A DNA stretch of 32,543 bases from Microcoleus sp. GA_180221_E-2-1-MAG-45_12 (GTDB lineage: Bacteria > Cyanobacteriota > Cyanobacteriia > Cyanobacteriales > JAAUUE01), in assembly GCA_020692245.1 (NCBI GenBank), contig JAIMKT010000046.1, forward strand, positions 1-32,543, given 5' to 3'. The notes below the pieces were generated by a model that searched no databases, was not told the origin of the DNA, and worked only from the letters and a program-made list of their open reading frames with translations. The translations under genes were made by a program, and so were the position numbers. Positions 31,942-32,543 of the stretch are shown here, piece after piece (positions within the stretch are counted from its first letter, which is position 1; every line of letters begins with the position of its first letter).

Positions 31942-32543
31942 ATGTCGAGTATGAGTTCAGAGTTAGTCCAAGCTGCCGTTCAAGCCCTCCAACCTATTTT
32001 TTCTGGAATTGATAATACAGTCAAGAGTAATTTAGCAAAAGTCTTGGCAGCTTTTCGAGAGCAACGGGTAGGAACCCAACATTTTGCTGGGGCGAGTGGC
32101 TATGGCTATAGCGATTCTGGGCGGGAAACCCTCGATCGAGTCTTTGCACAAATTGTGGGAGCCGAGGCAGCGATAGTTCGATCGCAGATTGTGTCGGGAA
32201 CCCATGCCATTACCTGCGCTCTGTTTGGGGTGTTGCGTCCGGGGGATGAGATGCTATCGGTGATGGGGGCTGTCCACGATACCCTCGAAGAAGTGGTAGG
32301 TTTGCGGGAGCAGGGACAGGGTTCCTTGATGGAATTTGGGATTTCTTACCGAGAAGTTCCCATGACTGCGGAGGGCAAACCAGACTGGGATAAAATTGCC
32401 ACGGCAGTAAGTAGTAAAACCAAGATGGCGTACATTCAGCGATCGTGCGGCTATGCATGGCGGCGGACTTTGACCATTGAAGAAGTAGGCAAAATTGTCC
32501 AATTAATCAAGCAGCAAAACCCGAAAGTAATTTGTTTTGTCGA
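31942..32543 (+). CDS. Methionine gamma-lyase / aluminium-resistance family protein, 5' part
   Basis: A PLP-dependent, cystathionine-lyase-like enzyme of the family named for aluminium resistance. The window edge cuts the gene after 200 codons of about 400. Read directly from the frame, it starts MSSMSSELVQAAVQALQPIF and contains HFAGASGYGYSDSGRETLDR, QIVSGTHAITCALFGVLRPG, GAVHDTLEEVVG and QRSCGYAWRRTLTIEE. The GASGYGY.D.GRE and SGTHAI segments are hallmarks of the family. The PLP lysine lies beyond the edge. No clear ribosome site precedes the ATG. It is divergent from desC. Confidence 0.88.
   Translation, partial: MSSMSSELVQAAVQALQPIFSGIDNTVKSNLAKVLAAFREQRVGTQHFAGASGYGYSDSGRETLDRVFAQIVGAEAAIVRSQIVSGTHAITCALFGVLRPGDEMLSVMGAVHDTLEEVVGLREQGQGSLMEFGISYREVPMTAEGKPDWDKIATAVSSKTKMAYIQRSCGYAWRRTLTIEEVGKIVQLIKQQNPKVICFV

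Overview
The window is chromosomal DNA from a cyanobacterium. The evidence is the frequent GCGATCGC/CGATCG (HIP1-type) octamers and a gene set typical of the phylum: MntC, SepF, an MPBQ/MSBQ methyltransferase close to Synechocystis Sll0418, a CRR6-like NDH-1 assembly protein, a DesC-type acyl-lipid desaturase, a PATAN-domain protein, DUF3611, and many pentapeptide repeats and short tandem repeats (STRRs). Nothing in the window fixes the genus. All identifications come from reading motifs; no database was searched.

Layout. 1-230: a block of three short tandem-repeat families that runs into the end of mntC. 210-3396: mntC (-), a small unknown gene (-), sepF (+) and a pentapeptide-repeat gene (+). 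3494-7994: a PATAN protein without receiver (+), the MPBQ/MSBQ methyltransferase (-), a HisKA-EAL fusion (-) and lpxD (-). 8094-8470: wreckage of an IS1-like element joined to a TnpB fragment, abutting DUF3611 (-). 9057-9763: gene-free. 9764-12233: PadR-like regulator (+), CRR6-like gene (-), serS (+). 12234-13585: an IS200/IS605-type element carrying only an intact TnpB. 13733-16572: pentapeptide-repeat protein, EamA transporter, pterin dehydratase and lipoate-ligase-like protein, all +. 16773-19430: alaS (-). 19931-21364: single MCE protein (+). 21405-27230: a chimeric kinase-remnant/beta-propeller protein, ppk1, a small unknown gene and sodB, all -. 27638-28240: a lipoprotein gene with an in-frame stop at codon 5 (+). 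28279-31720: alpha/beta hydrolase, HugZ-like protein, sulfite-oxidase-like protein, small unknown gene and desC, all -. 31942-end: start of a methionine gamma-lyase/aluminium-resistance family gene (+), cut by the window edge.

Most genes are housekeeping or photosynthesis-related and stand alone; there is little operon structure. The unusual signals are: (i) repeats that run into the 3' ends of genes and supply their stop codons (mntC, PATAN, lplA-like, alaS); (ii) a perfect 28-bp inverted repeat made of Shine-Dalgarno/anti-Shine-Dalgarno decamers that frames the lplA-like gene almost exactly; (iii) four helically phased 11-bp direct repeats just upstream of mntC, a candidate operator for an OmpR-family regulator; (iv) two odd signalling fusions, HisKA-EAL without an ATPase domain and a kinase C-lobe remnant joined to a YVTN-type propeller; and (v) the nonsense codon in the lipoprotein signal peptide.
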